From assembly GCF_002811765.1 (NCBI RefSeq), contig NZ_NPDR01000002.1:434001-498000 (forward strand): a DNA stretch of 64,000 nucleotides. The letters run 5' to 3'. Shown in pieces: positions 36,197 to 44,968 of this stretch; the first letter of the stretch is position 1, and every line of letters starts with the position of its first letter. The notes beneath the pieces were generated by a model. The model made no database searches and had not been told where the DNA came from. It saw only the letters and a program-made list of their open reading frames with translations. Origin of the DNA: Leptospira saintgironsiae (GTDB lineage Bacteria > Spirochaetota > Leptospiria > Leptospirales > Leptospiraceae). Position numbers and translations under genes: made by a program.

Positions 36197-37507
36197 ATGG
36201 ATTTCGCCAAAAAATCGTTTTTCGGCCTAGTTTTTTTGATACTAATCTTCCTCGGAACCGAAGCCGGCTTGGTTCTATTACGCAGTCCTTCTCTCCAATA
36301 TTATAGAGATCTCAAACTCATCCATAGTTTTCATCCGGATTATTACGTAGCCTTAGAGCCAGGCGAATCCAAATATGTAAGCCATTTCGCAGGCAAATGG
36401 GAAGGCCAATTTAGCATCAACTCACTAGGCCTTAGAGGAAAAGAAGAACCAATCCCAGGAAAACCAAAACTTCTATGTTTAGGGGATAGTTTGGTAATGG
36501 GATTTGGAGTAGGCGATTCTGATACATTCTGCCAACTCTTAGATGGGATCGAATTAAAGGGAGAAGCGAGACAGGCCTTAAATCTAGGAGTGGACGCCTA
36601 CGGATCCAGAGGTTCTTATTACAGACTCAAAGATATCTCGGCAAAATTGGATAATGTAAAAGAAGTATTATTTTTCATTTCTCCGAACGATTTCGATATG
36701 CCGGAAACGCTTGCAAAAAAAGGGATCTTACCTGATGACCAAACAGACGCAATCAGAGAAAAAGATCCGAACTACGCCAGAAATTTTAAATTACAATTTA
36801 TTTTAACAAGAATTTCTTATACACTCCAAGCACTCAAACTTGCTTACGAGCAGATCCAAGTTACATTTGCGGTTACTAAATTATCCGTTTGTAAAGAATT
36901 GGATTCAGCTGGATTCTATAGATGTCGCTTATTGGATGGAGACCAAATTCCTCCTGAACCTAAACAAGCTTCTGGGAATTTAGTTTCTTATTTTGAGTCT
37001 TCCTTTTTTAGACCAGTTAAAAAGCCAAATTGTGATTCAGATATAACTCCAACTTCAGCAGTATTTGGAGCGATGTGCCCTGAATCAGTGCCGGCTCATG
37101 TTTCTTGTGTGGATTCGGCTCCTTCTTTCGAAACTCTTCCGGTTTTACCTGACCTCACTCAAGAATATTATCAAAAGATGATAGATCTTGCCAAGGAAAG
37201 AGGATTTAAACTGGTTCCGGTTATTCTACCTATCCAAATAGAAGAGATCTATTGTTATAATAATGGAAAATACCATCCTTTAGAAAATTATGCAACTCGT
37301 GCTTCTGCATTTTTTGAAAAGCGAGGAGTGAAAGTTTTACGTTTTAAAAAGGAAACTGGGTCGATGTGTGGTTTTGACCAGAATGGTAAAAAATTCGGAA
37401 TATTAGATCATTATATCCCAGAAGACGGGCATTTTACTAAAAGAGGAAATATTTGGGCGGCGGAATCTCTCAAGGCCAAATTGAAGGAGACTGATCTTGC
37501 TCTTTAA
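36197..37507 (+). CDS. SGNH/GDSL-family hydrolase-like membrane-anchored protein
   Basis: 436 residues with one N-terminal membrane helix (FFGLVFLILIFLGTEAGLVLL). The soluble part is an SGNH fold: block I LCLGDSLVMGFGVGDSDTF with the catalytic Ser, block III ISPNDFDM, and block V EDGHFTKRG with the Asp-x-His pair. An insert carries several cysteines (SVCKELDSAGFYRCRLL; KPNCDS; AMCPES; VSCVDS) that may form disulphides. It overlaps the MBOAT gene by 11 bases. SGNH-MBOAT pairs O-acetylate extracellular glycans in many bacteria, so this is probably the periplasmic acyltransferase or esterase partner. Confidence 0.82.
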   Translation: MDFAKKSFFGLVFLILIFLGTEAGLVLLRSPSLQYYRDLKLIHSFHPDYYVALEPGESKYVSHFAGKWEGQFSINSLGLRGKEEPIPGKPKLLCLGDSLVMGFGVGDSDTFCQLLDGIELKGEARQALNLGVDAYGSRGSYYRLKDISAKLDNVKEVLFFISPNDFDMPETLAKKGILPDDQTDAIREKDPNYARNFKLQFILTRISYTLQALKLAYEQIQVTFAVTKLSVCKELDSAGFYRCRLLDGDQIPPEPKQASGNLVSYFESSFFRPVKKPNCDSDITPTSAVFGAMCPESVPAHVSCVDSAPSFETLPVLPDLTQEYYQKMIDLAKERGFKLVPVILPIQIEEIYCYNNGKYHPLENYATRASAFFEKRGVKVLRFKKETGSMCGFDQNGKKFGILDHYIPEDGHFTKRGNIWAAESLKAKLKETDLAL

Positions 37508-38927
37508 TTCCCTTCATTATTTATTTTTCGCACCCATAGTTATCTTAGTTTATTTTCTGGTGCCTTCCAGATTTCAAAAACTTTGGCTACTCGTAACTAG
37601 CTTATATTTTTACGCAGTTTTTAGAGTTCCATTCATCTTATTACTCATCTATTCGATTGCGATCACGTATTTCTGTACGCTTTGGATGGATAAATCTGAA
37701 TCCAGATTTGGAAAATTATTTTTCCTGAATATAGCCATTTGGGGAAACTTATCTCTACTTTACTTCTTTAAATATTTGGATTTCTCTTTTACTGTTTGGA
37801 ATACGATCCTCGGACTTGTTCCATGTGAACCATATTACGCTTATCCATCCGGGATATTATTGCCGATGGGGATTTCGTTTTTTACTCTGCAGGCGATTGC
37901 ATATGCAGTAGACGTATATCATAAAAAAGTAAAAAGAGCTGAGAGTTTATTTCAGTTTGGATTATTCTTAAGTTTCTTCCCACAATTGGTAGCGGGTCCG
38001 ATCATTCGTGCCCAGGATATGCTCCACCAATTCCTGGACACATATACATTCAAAAAAGAAAATTTATTACCAGGGATCAGACAACTGGCCTGGGGACTTT
38101 TCAAAAAAACATTTGTAGCTGATCCAATTGCAGCAGTTATCGATCCAGTATTTGCAGATCCTCTTCATTACGGTTGGTTTTCTTTAGCAGTCACAGGTTC
38201 CTTATACATCATCCAAATGTATTGTGACTTTTCCGGATATTCAGATGTAGCCATCGGAACCGGAAGGATTATGGGCTTCCATATCCCGATCAACTTCAGA
38301 CAACCATTTCTTTCTCAAACAGTTTCCGAATTCTGGAGACGTTGGCATATTTCATTCAGCTCTTGGTTGAAAGAATATGTGTACATCTTCTTAGGTGGAA
38401 ATAAAAAAGGGATCTCCAGAACTTATATCAACTTATTCCTTACAACATTCGTGAGCGGGATCTGGCATGGAGCAGATTGGAATTTCGTAGTCTGGGGATT
38501 TGTTCACGCAAGTTTAATGGTGATCGAAAGATTCGCATTCTCTTTTGAACGGATTAAAAATTATTGGGATAAGATCCCAGGCACTATCAAAGTAGCTTAT
38601 CCATTCACTATATTCGGAATTTCCATGTATTTCTTCCGAGCAAGGCCAGTCGAAGGTATTGGCAATAGTGTCCAAGTGGGTTGGGCAATGGTAAGCAGAA
38701 TGTTCTCAGGAGTTGAAGGCGACTTCTTGCCAGTACCGTTATCCGTACTTTCTACAGCATTTATATTAATGCTCGGCGATTACCTGATGGAAAAGGAAAC
38801 TCCTTGGGCCAAAAAACTTTTCGAGAATCGAGTCTGGGTTTATGGGATCTCGGCTATTCTGATCTCTATCTGTTTTATCTTATATAGTGTGACTGTTAGC
38901 GCGCCTTTCTTGTATTTCCAATTTTAA
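37497..38927 (+). CDS. MBOAT-family membrane O-acyltransferase (AlgI-like)
   Basis: 476 residues with about ten membrane helices. It follows the AlgI/DltB pattern: FNSLHYLFFAPIVILVYF at the start, SFFTLQAIAYAVDVY, FPQLVAGPIIRAQDML, YCDFSGYSDVAIGTGRIMGF, FWRRWHISFSSWLKEYVYIFLGG, and the catalytic His in SGIWHGADWNFVVWG. It carries acyl groups across the inner membrane for transfer to a glycan. TTG 37497, with AAGGAG 7 bases upstream, is the start and overlaps the SGNH gene. A second SGNH protein gene lies convergent 6 bases after its stop. Confidence 0.93.
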   Translation: MLFNSLHYLFFAPIVILVYFLVPSRFQKLWLLVTSLYFYAVFRVPFILLLIYSIAITYFCTLWMDKSESRFGKLFFLNIAIWGNLSLLYFFKYLDFSFTVWNTILGLVPCEPYYAYPSGILLPMGISFFTLQAIAYAVDVYHKKVKRAESLFQFGLFLSFFPQLVAGPIIRAQDMLHQFLDTYTFKKENLLPGIRQLAWGLFKKTFVADPIAAVIDPVFADPLHYGWFSLAVTGSLYIIQMYCDFSGYSDVAIGTGRIMGFHIPINFRQPFLSQTVSEFWRRWHISFSSWLKEYVYIFLGGNKKGISRTYINLFLTTFVSGIWHGADWNFVVWGFVHASLMVIERFAFSFERIKNYWDKIPGTIKVAYPFTIFGISMYFFRARPVEGIGNSVQVGWAMVSRMFSGVEGDFLPVPLSVLSTAFILMLGDYLMEKETPWAKKLFENRVWVYGISAILISICFILYSVTVSAPFLYFQF

Positions 38928-38932
38928 GCGCA

Positions 38933-39976
38933 TCACTGCCGCATAGATTTCGCTATCTCTTCTGCGATAAAACGATATAAGGTTGGATTCGGATGTCCGT
39001 CTTTAGGAAGAAAAATTTCCTGATTTCCTTCCTTCCAAAAATCATAAATAGGTTGTTGGAGATCCAACACTGGAATTTTAGAATCGATTGCGATCTGTCG
39101 GACTTCCTTCACTAAAGCTGAATCTACTACTGGTTCATACTTTTCGTTCGGTTCGGGAAGAAAAACCAGAACCAAAGGAATCTTCTTCTCTTTTACAAAT
39201 GTAAATAAAGAAAGAGCTGCTTTTCTATGAGGATGATCTGCACCTAAAACGGAACCGCTGGAAGGAATTACTAAATTGTCCGCAGATTCTGGCTTATACT
39301 TTTCATAAATAATTTTCAATGCGTTAAATACAGCACTGTATTTGGAAAGGAAATAGGAAACTCGGACGAATATTCTCTTTCTCCCAGAATTTTGTAATTC
39401 TAGTTCTCTATAGGAATCAGTAAAATCAGAGATATGATATATCCAATACGCAACGATAGGAGGAGGAGAATATTCTAAAATTCCTTCTAACCTTTCTTGT
39501 ATCCCGAAACTTCCAAGTGCATCCACTCCTAAATTTCTAATTATTTTCTGATTTTTCTTTTCTTGGAAAATTGAATCTAAAGCCCAGGGAAGGCTTTCCT
39601 GATCATTCACCAAATATCCTAAAGCAACAGAATCTCCTAAAATCCAAATTTCAGGAGGTCCGGAACTCAAACTGCGATTATTGTTTCCAGAAGTTGCAGA
39701 GGTAAACCTTTCTCCTTTAAAATCAGTAGAAACATGATATCGAATATTTTTTTCAGGATGATATAAATCCAAACTTTGATTCGAACAAAGCCTCATCCAA
39801 GGAATCGAATATAGATCTAAGGAAGTTTGGAGGCAGTGAAGTTTTTTATCAGCCAATCTGAATTGAACGGAAGGAAAATAGGGAAGTCTGAATACGGCTT
39901 CTAAAAGAAAAAATAGAAAAACAGAATATAATAAAAACTGAAAACGGATCTTTCGGGCGTAGGTAATTTCTCTCAT
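38933..39976 (-). CDS. Second SGNH-family hydrolase-like protein
   Basis: 347 residues with an N-terminal membrane anchor (FQFLLYSVFLFFLLEAVF). SGNH features: block I IWILGDSVALGYLVNDQ with the Ser, block III weakened (YHISDFTDS, no Asn), and block V KDGHPNPTLYRFIAEEI with Asp and His. The loss of the block-III Asn could reduce or change activity. It overlaps the upstream TPR lipoprotein gene by 4 bases (ATGA) and is convergent with the MBOAT gene. Together with the other SGNH gene it suggests two partners for one acyltransferase, acting on periplasmic or surface glycans. Confidence 0.75.
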   Translation of the reverse strand: MREITYARKIRFQFLLYSVFLFFLLEAVFRLPYFPSVQFRLADKKLHCLQTSLDLYSIPWMRLCSNQSLDLYHPEKNIRYHVSTDFKGERFTSATSGNNNRSLSSGPPEIWILGDSVALGYLVNDQESLPWALDSIFQEKKNQKIIRNLGVDALGSFGIQERLEGILEYSPPPIVAYWIYHISDFTDSYRELELQNSGRKRIFVRVSYFLSKYSAVFNALKIIYEKYKPESADNLVIPSSGSVLGADHPHRKAALSLFTFVKEKKIPLVLVFLPEPNEKYEPVVDSALVKEVRQIAIDSKIPVLDLQQPIYDFWKEGNQEIFLPKDGHPNPTLYRFIAEEIAKSMRQ

Positions 39977-40521
39977 TTACCTAAAGTTTCCTCGTAGATT
40001 TTTTTTCCACAGAGTTCAAACAATCTTTTGGAAGCCGGATTTGATTCAGGGATCCGATTCTCCTGAAAACGTTTTCTTTCTGAAACATTCTTCTTAGAAT
40101 CTAGGATACAAGAGCTTAAAAATTTGGCGAGACTCTCCCTGTCCTTGTCCCAACTCTCAGAAAATCCTCTCAAAACGGTTTCGGTCTCATCTCTGGACCC
40201 AGCTAATAGATAAATTTCCAAAAGATATAGTAGTATCTCAGGATTTTTAGGATCTTTTGATCGAGCTTTTTCTAGATAGAGCGCTGCGGATCCTGGTGCT
40301 TCTCCGCTTTCTGCTAAAAGAATTCCTAAATTTTTATTCGCTGTAAAATTTTCAGGATTTTCTCTAAGAGCTAAATCGTAATAATATAATGCCTCTGCGG
40401 TGTTGCCTTGTGCTTCTTTTTCTCTAGCTCTACTTGCTAACTCTCCCGAGGAATCGCAATTCAAAGCAAATTGGGACATAAGCAAAATTATGGCGTATCG
40501 GAACTTCTGTCTCATTTCCAT
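39973..40521 (-). CDS. TPR lipoprotein
   Basis: 182 residues. The signal KFRYAIILLMSQFALNC has a lipobox-like A-L-N-C. Two to three TPR units follow (GNTAEALYYYDLALRENPENFTANKNLGILLAESGEAPGSAALYLEKARSKDPKNPEILLYLLEIYLLAG), then a charged tail. A scaffold anchored in a membrane and facing the periplasm is likely. It is translationally coupled to the SGNH gene (4-base overlap), so it may assist glycan modification. Met 3 (40515) is an equally good start. The recombinase gene is divergent, with about 125 bases between the two. Confidence 0.75.
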   Translation of the reverse strand: MEMRQKFRYAIILLMSQFALNCDSSGELASRAREKEAQGNTAEALYYYDLALRENPENFTANKNLGILLAESGEAPGSAALYLEKARSKDPKNPEILLYLLEIYLLAGSRDETETVLRGFSESWDKDRESLAKFLSSCILDSKKNVSERKRFQENRIPESNPASKRLFELCGKKIYEETLGK

Positions 40522-40646
40522 AGTTTTTTTTCCCTTAGGGGATAAGAAAAAGGGCAGTTTTTTGTTATGTCAGCCCGTCGAATTTGTACAATTTACGGGC
40601 CGCCTCGTGTCGCAATCCTAAAAAAGTTTCAATCTCGAGGGAGAAT

Positions 40647-41591
40647 TTGTCCGAAGGATTTAGTACTGTAATAATCGGAAGCGGGACTAAGAAAGTGACA
40701 TCTTCTCATAAGAATCTACTGCAAAATTTTCAAGAATACCTCTCGGTTGAGAAGGGTCTGAGCGACAATTCCATTTACTCGTATGGATACGATCTAAACA
40801 AGTTTAAGAATTTCCTCGAAAAAGAACATCTCGACTTCCTTGAAGTCCAGGCGAACGACATAGTTCGTTTCTTGAACGAAGAAAGGAATCGTAAAATTTC
40901 TGCAAAGACGATCGCTCGCGAAGTGGTTGCCATCCGCCAATTTTATAAATTTCTAAAAGACGAAAAGAAGCTGGATTCAAATCCAACGGAGAAGATTGAA
41001 ACTCCGGAAGTGATGAGATCCATCCCTGATTATCTGACTCAGGAAGAGATCGAAGAATTATTCACTGTGATCAAAGAAGATAACCTCTACGAACTCAGAG
41101 ACAAATGTATTTTTGAACTTTTATATTCTTCCGGATTAAGAATTTCGGAAGCATGTAACCTAAGATTGACTGATATGGATATGTCTGGAATGACTCTTAC
41201 TGTAGAAGGTAAGGGTGGAAGACAAAGACTAGTTCCATTCGGTGAAAAGTCTTTGGACATTCTGAATCGTTACTTAAAACAAAGCAGACCTTATATTCTG
41301 AAAAACAGAAATTGTGATTATCTTTTTGTTTCCAAAAAAGGATCTTTCATCAATAGAAAATCTGTTTGGAGACTTCTGAACCATTATATCAAAAGAACAA
41401 ACATCAAGAAAAAAGTAACTCCTCATACTTTGAGACACTCTTTCGCGACCCATTTGTTAGAAAATCACGCAGATCTAAAATCGGTTCAGGAACTTTTGGG
41501 ACATATCGATATTTCGACTACCCAAATCTACACTCATATGGCGAATAAAACTCTAAAGGAAGTTCATAAGAAATTCCATCCTAGAGGATAA
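40647..41591 (+). CDS. xerD: XerC/XerD-type tyrosine recombinase
   Basis: Site-specific recombinase, probably resolving chromosome dimers at dif. About 314 residues. The N-terminal SAM-like domain (FQEYLSVEKGLSDNSIYSYGYDLNKFKNFL) precedes the catalytic domain with Arg (YSSGLRISEACNL), Lys (VEGKGGRQRLVPF), His-x-x-Arg (HTLRHSFATHLL), His (LLGHIDISTTQIYTH) and Tyr in QIYTH. All are intact. TTG 40647 is chosen because GAGGGAG lies just before; GTG 40695 is an alternative, and the frame to 40584 has no better signal. XerC versus XerD cannot be told by eye. No dif site was found in the window. Confidence 0.9.
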   Translation: MSEGFSTVIIGSGTKKVTSSHKNLLQNFQEYLSVEKGLSDNSIYSYGYDLNKFKNFLEKEHLDFLEVQANDIVRFLNEERNRKISAKTIAREVVAIRQFYKFLKDEKKLDSNPTEKIETPEVMRSIPDYLTQEEIEELFTVIKEDNLYELRDKCIFELLYSSGLRISEACNLRLTDMDMSGMTLTVEGKGGRQRLVPFGEKSLDILNRYLKQSRPYILKNRNCDYLFVSKKGSFINRKSVWRLLNHYIKRTNIKKKVTPHTLRHSFATHLLENHADLKSVQELLGHIDISTTQIYTHMANKTLKEVHKKFHPRG

Positions 41592-41608
41592 TTTCACCGG
41601 ACCTAATT

Positions 41609-42034
41609 TTGGCCGAGATTAAAAAAACCGACTATTCGAATCAATTTCGAATACAAGTTCCTTCCCATCCGCGTTACGTGACTGTAGCGCGGAACTTCGT
41701 TTATAATCTAGCAAGAGAATCTGGATTTTCCCTCTACGATGCTGCCGATCTGAAATTGGCAGTGGGGGAATGCCTTTTGAATGTGATCAAACACGCGTAT
41801 CTTGGAAAAACGAATTATCCCATTTTTATAGAAGTCACCATACTCGAAAATCGTATGGAAGTCCGGATCAGGGATTTTGGAGTTCAGAAAAATATTTCCG
41901 AGATCAGAGGGTATGATCCAGGAGATTATAGGGAAGAAGGGATCGGGCTCTACCTGGTCAGAAAACTGACGGATCATTTTTATATAGACCAATCCGGAAA
42001 AGGGAATCGCCTGATTCTCACAAAAATGAAATAA
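41609..42034 (+). CDS. RsbW-like anti-sigma-factor serine kinase (GHKL ATPase)
   Basis: 141 residues, a single HATPase fold. N-box LKLAVGECLLNVIKHAYLG, G1-box IRDFGVQKN, G2-box EEGIGLYLVRKLTDHF. Small GHKL kinases of this kind bind sigma factors or other partners and phosphorylate STAS antagonists. No membrane or sensor domain. It starts with TTG 41609, 17 bases after the recombinase stop, so it may be co-transcribed. A STAS-domain protein gene lies at 53.7 kb, a possible partner though not linked. Target unknown. Confidence 0.85.
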   Translation: MAEIKKTDYSNQFRIQVPSHPRYVTVARNFVYNLARESGFSLYDAADLKLAVGECLLNVIKHAYLGKTNYPIFIEVTILENRMEVRIRDFGVQKNISEIRGYDPGDYREEGIGLYLVRKLTDHFYIDQSGKGNRLILTKMK

Positions 42035-42051
42035 TTAAAAAGAACGGCTTG

Positions 42052-42086
42052 CAGAATAATGGAATTGTTCGTCTATTCTGTATAAT
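42052..42086 (+). promoter_or_regulatory. Inverted repeat abutting a TATAAT box
   Basis: CAGAATA (42052-42058) and TATTCTG (42074-42080) are exact reverse complements; TATAAT (42081-42086) follows directly. The repeat spans the -35 region of the predicted promoter for the lipoprotein gene, a usual place for an operator. The -35 hexamer itself is poor. Confidence 0.4.
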
Positions 42087-42112
42087 CCAAGCATATGCTT
42101 TCGATAACCCAA

Positions 42113-42499
42113 ATGAAATTAATTTCCATACTAGTATTTTCGATCTTTATTCTTTCTTGCAGAAAGGGACCATCCTTGTCCAAAGAAGAAGTGAAGAGCT
42201 TAAGCCAAAACTATATTAAAGAGTTATGTAAAAAGAATTTAGAATGTTCTGCTCAGTATCTTGAAACACTTCCTTCCGGAGAGCAGAGTGCGGCTAAGTC
42301 TGGATTTTCGTCCCTAGACCAATGTATGACAGAACAAAGTAACCAGTCCATTCTCCCTGATGACTATGAAAAAGTAACAGATCAGCAGATTGGAAAAGTG
42401 AAACTTTGTATGGACGATCTTCTTAAAACTCCTTGTTCTGAAATGGAGCAGGCGGGCGGGATCCCATCTTGCAGGGATTTGTTTCCGGACGGAAATTAA
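42113..42499 (+). CDS. Small lipoprotein with paired cysteines
   Basis: About 128 residues from ATG 42113 (ATG 42095 is in frame but puts extra residues before the signal). Signal KLISILVFSIFILSC with lipobox L-S-C. The mature part has six cysteines (ELCKKNLECSAQY, QCMTEQ, KLCMDDL, TPCSEM, PSCRDLF) and is otherwise helical and charged. No family is named with confidence. A TATAAT box next to an inverted repeat lies upstream. It is convergent with the FapA-like gene, stops overlapping by 4 bases. Confidence 0.7.
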   Translation: MKLISILVFSIFILSCRKGPSLSKEEVKSLSQNYIKELCKKNLECSAQYLETLPSGEQSAAKSGFSSLDQCMTEQSNQSILPDDYEKVTDQQIGKVKLCMDDLLKTPCSEMEQAGGIPSCRDLFPDGN

Positions 42500-44247
42500 T
42501 CTGCGGAAGATTCAGATTCTGAAGATTCTTCCTGTAAAAGTCCGAGTCGTTTAGGTTTTACCTTAGAATGAGCGATCTGTCCATCTCCTCCTAAGTATAA
42601 GAAAGAAGGACCTGGGATTTCTTTTAGTTTTACGCTGAACTTTTTATTTCTACCAAGGTTTGCTTCTACACCTGGGAAAATTTCTCTTTCTACTTCTATA
42701 AATGAATTTTTATCAGGATCGAAAGATAGGATTGCTGATTGTTCCTGAGCAAATAGGTTTTCCAGGATAGAACTGTACTTTTGACGAATTGCTTGAAGTT
42801 TAGGTAAACTGTCTTTTTCTTCAGGGCTCAAACTTCTTCTTTGGGAATCGTCGCTTAGTTTTTGGATACTTGTATCAACTTTTTTTAATATATCCTGATT
42901 TTTACGGATCTCTGATTTTAGGCCTTCTAATTCAGAAAGAAGTTCAGGTGGCATTCCACAACTAAGCACAGTTCGAGTCTCTACGATTGCACCTAGTTTA
43001 GTGCAGGTAATCATTTTACCTGCGACACATTGGCCTCCGATGATTTCTCCTCTTCCACCTCTGACTACCACGGATTCTCCAGCAATCAGTTCTGAGTGCA
43101 TCGCCGCTTCTTCGATGAAGATCGAATTTTTAGCGATCATCTTTCCTTGTTCTATAAATTTTGCATAGATATCGGAACCTGATTCAATCATTCCACCGTT
43201 TCTTCCCATAAATCCTCCGGAAAGAACGATATCTCCTTTTGCTTTTAGGAAAACTTTACCTACTGATTTTTTAACTATGATGGAGCCGTCTGTTTCGAGA
43301 GTAAAACCATCTGCAATTGATTCTTCTACAATGATTGTGCCAGGAAAGTTTATGTTTCCGGTGGAGAAGTCTACATTCTCCAGTAAACAAACTTCGTCCA
43401 CACGAATGACTCCGAAACGATCTACTAAAGGTCGACCGTCTATAAGCGACTGTACTAAATTCCCATCTTCTGAAATTTTAACATTAGGACCTAATTTCCA
43501 TTCTGCTAATTTACCTTCTTCGAATGGGAGTACTTCTCCTTTTACGTTTTTGCCTGGTTTACCTGGAGATGGTGAAACTTTTTCAGCCAATTTTTGGTTC
43601 TTCTTCACACTTTGGATGATCTGAATATTTTTGAAGTCTACTCTCCCGAATTCGTCTTCTTCTAAAGTAGGTGTGCCAGGGTGTTGGAATAAGATCCGAA
43701 TATCTCCATCTTTTCCAGGAATAGGAGATTCTCCTTGAGCGACTAGGGTTCTTTTTCCGTAATCTTCTGCTTGAGAAAGTTTGAGTACTGATTCTTCTAT
43801 AATTCCAAAAACGATCCCATTGGTTTGGAGTTGAGATAGGACTTCGTCCCTAGTTAATAATTTTCCGCCGAATTTAGGTGGGTGAAGAATTCCATAGACT
43901 GTCATTTTATCTTCTGAAATTTTCAGGTCCAGGCTAGATGCTTCCGGTTTGCCTGGCCATTTTCCGATCAGATGTGGTTCTGAGTCTTTGGTCTTTAAAA
44001 TACGTTTAATTTCATCTTCAGCAATTCCTGAAATTTTAAATACATCTAGTCGTTTTAGAATTTCGCGATATTCTACTTCTTTTCCTTTTTTTCCTGCGGG
44101 GAAGATGGTGAGATATGCGAGTCCGTCCAGATTTTCCACCTTGAAAAATCCGTTCTCGTTCTCTTCTAGATCTTTTAATAGTGATTCTGTAAAATTGCGG
44201 ATCGAATCGCTCATTCTGGGGGGCCGTTGTTGGAGAGTAAGTCCCAT
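42496..44247 (-). CDS. FapA (DUF342)-family protein
   Basis: 583 residues, no signal peptide. The central part (about residues 110-440) is a right-handed beta-helix typical of DUF342/FapA: GNINFPGTIIVEESIADGFTLETDGSIIVKKSVGKVFLKAKGDIVLSGGFMGRNGGMIESGSDIYAKFIEQGKMIAKNSIFIEEAAMHSE, shown in parts; then a coiled coil (ELEGLKSEIRKNQDILKKVDTSIQKL) and an acidic tail. FapA-type proteins are cytoplasmic, polymer-like scaffolds, studied in Vibrio for signalling and elsewhere near flagellar genes. It is convergent with a lipoprotein gene and divergent from a membrane-protein gene. Start uncertain. Confidence 0.78.
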   Translation of the reverse strand: MGLTLQQRPPRMSDSIRNFTESLLKDLEENENGFFKVENLDGLAYLTIFPAGKKGKEVEYREILKRLDVFKISGIAEDEIKRILKTKDSEPHLIGKWPGKPEASSLDLKISEDKMTVYGILHPPKFGGKLLTRDEVLSQLQTNGIVFGIIEESVLKLSQAEDYGKRTLVAQGESPIPGKDGDIRILFQHPGTPTLEEDEFGRVDFKNIQIIQSVKKNQKLAEKVSPSPGKPGKNVKGEVLPFEEGKLAEWKLGPNVKISEDGNLVQSLIDGRPLVDRFGVIRVDEVCLLENVDFSTGNINFPGTIIVEESIADGFTLETDGSIIVKKSVGKVFLKAKGDIVLSGGFMGRNGGMIESGSDIYAKFIEQGKMIAKNSIFIEEAAMHSELIAGESVVVRGGRGEIIGGQCVAGKMITCTKLGAIVETRTVLSCGMPPELLSELEGLKSEIRKNQDILKKVDTSIQKLSDDSQRRSLSPEEKDSLPKLQAIRQKYSSILENLFAQEQSAILSFDPDKNSFIEVEREIFPGVEANLGRNKKFSVKLKEIPGPSFLYLGGDGQIAHSKVKPKRLGLLQEESSESESSAD

Positions 44248-44361
44248 CCTATTTTTTACAATCGAAAACCTGTAAAAAGACTTTATAGATTTTGCTTCCT
44301 TTTTTCAAAAATTATGTCCTTGAAAAACCTGGAAAACGGCCGATGATCCTAGGGTAAACCT

Positions 44362-44967
44362 ATGGCATTCAATCCATTCTCCATCCTAACTAATATCAGG
44401 GTCTCGATCGACCAGGTTCTGGGAAATCTCCCTCCAAAAGTGGTAAAGGCGATCGGAACCGCAGCACTCAGTTTGGCGGTCCTGGTAGCGATGGTTCTCG
44501 GCTGGTTCAGTTTCCAAAAAGGTTTAGCATTGGCGGGAGAAGAAGATCAGGCCAAAGAACTGGATCGTAAGGCTTTATTTTTAGAAGATATAGAAAGAGA
44601 ATATAACCGGAAAAGAAAGGATGTTAGATGGAGCGACCCTTCTTACTCAGAATCCGGAAGTTCTTCCTTGGATATCGAAAGATATTCTTTGGAAAAACCG
44701 AAGATGGACCCTTCTTCCCCAAAACCTGAGTTGGAAGAATCAGACACAATCCGCAATTCTAAAATGAAAGATGGGGATTCACGGGTTTTCTTTCCTACTG
44801 AAAATGAAAGACCTGCTCGCGAAGATTTAGCTCCGAGCGATAAAAGCTCAGATTCTCCTAGACTGGAACCAAGCACAAAACAACCTAACAGAGATATTCC
44901 CGCAGAAAAGGAAGAATCCAGGTTGAGCCGCCCTCCTAGAAAAGAACAAAGGCCTAGGGGAGAATGA
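44362..44967 (+). CDS. Membrane-anchored, low-complexity periplasmic protein
   Basis: 201 residues. A cytoplasmic N-terminus of about 33 residues, one membrane helix (GTAALSLAVLVAMVLGWFSF), then a long hydrophilic tail rich in Ser, Glu, Pro and Arg, probably disordered. No family is recognised. It ends one base before the TPR gene, so the two are co-transcribed. An N-in single-pass protein with an extended tail could span part of the periplasm and tether partners, perhaps with the TPR protein. Confidence 0.6.
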   Translation: MAFNPFSILTNIRVSIDQVLGNLPPKVVKAIGTAALSLAVLVAMVLGWFSFQKGLALAGEEDQAKELDRKALFLEDIEREYNRKRKDVRWSDPSYSESGSSSLDIERYSLEKPKMDPSSPKPELEESDTIRNSKMKDGDSRVFFPTENERPAREDLAPSDKSSDSPRLEPSTKQPNRDIPAEKEESRLSRPPRKEQRPRGE

Positions 44968-44968
44968 T

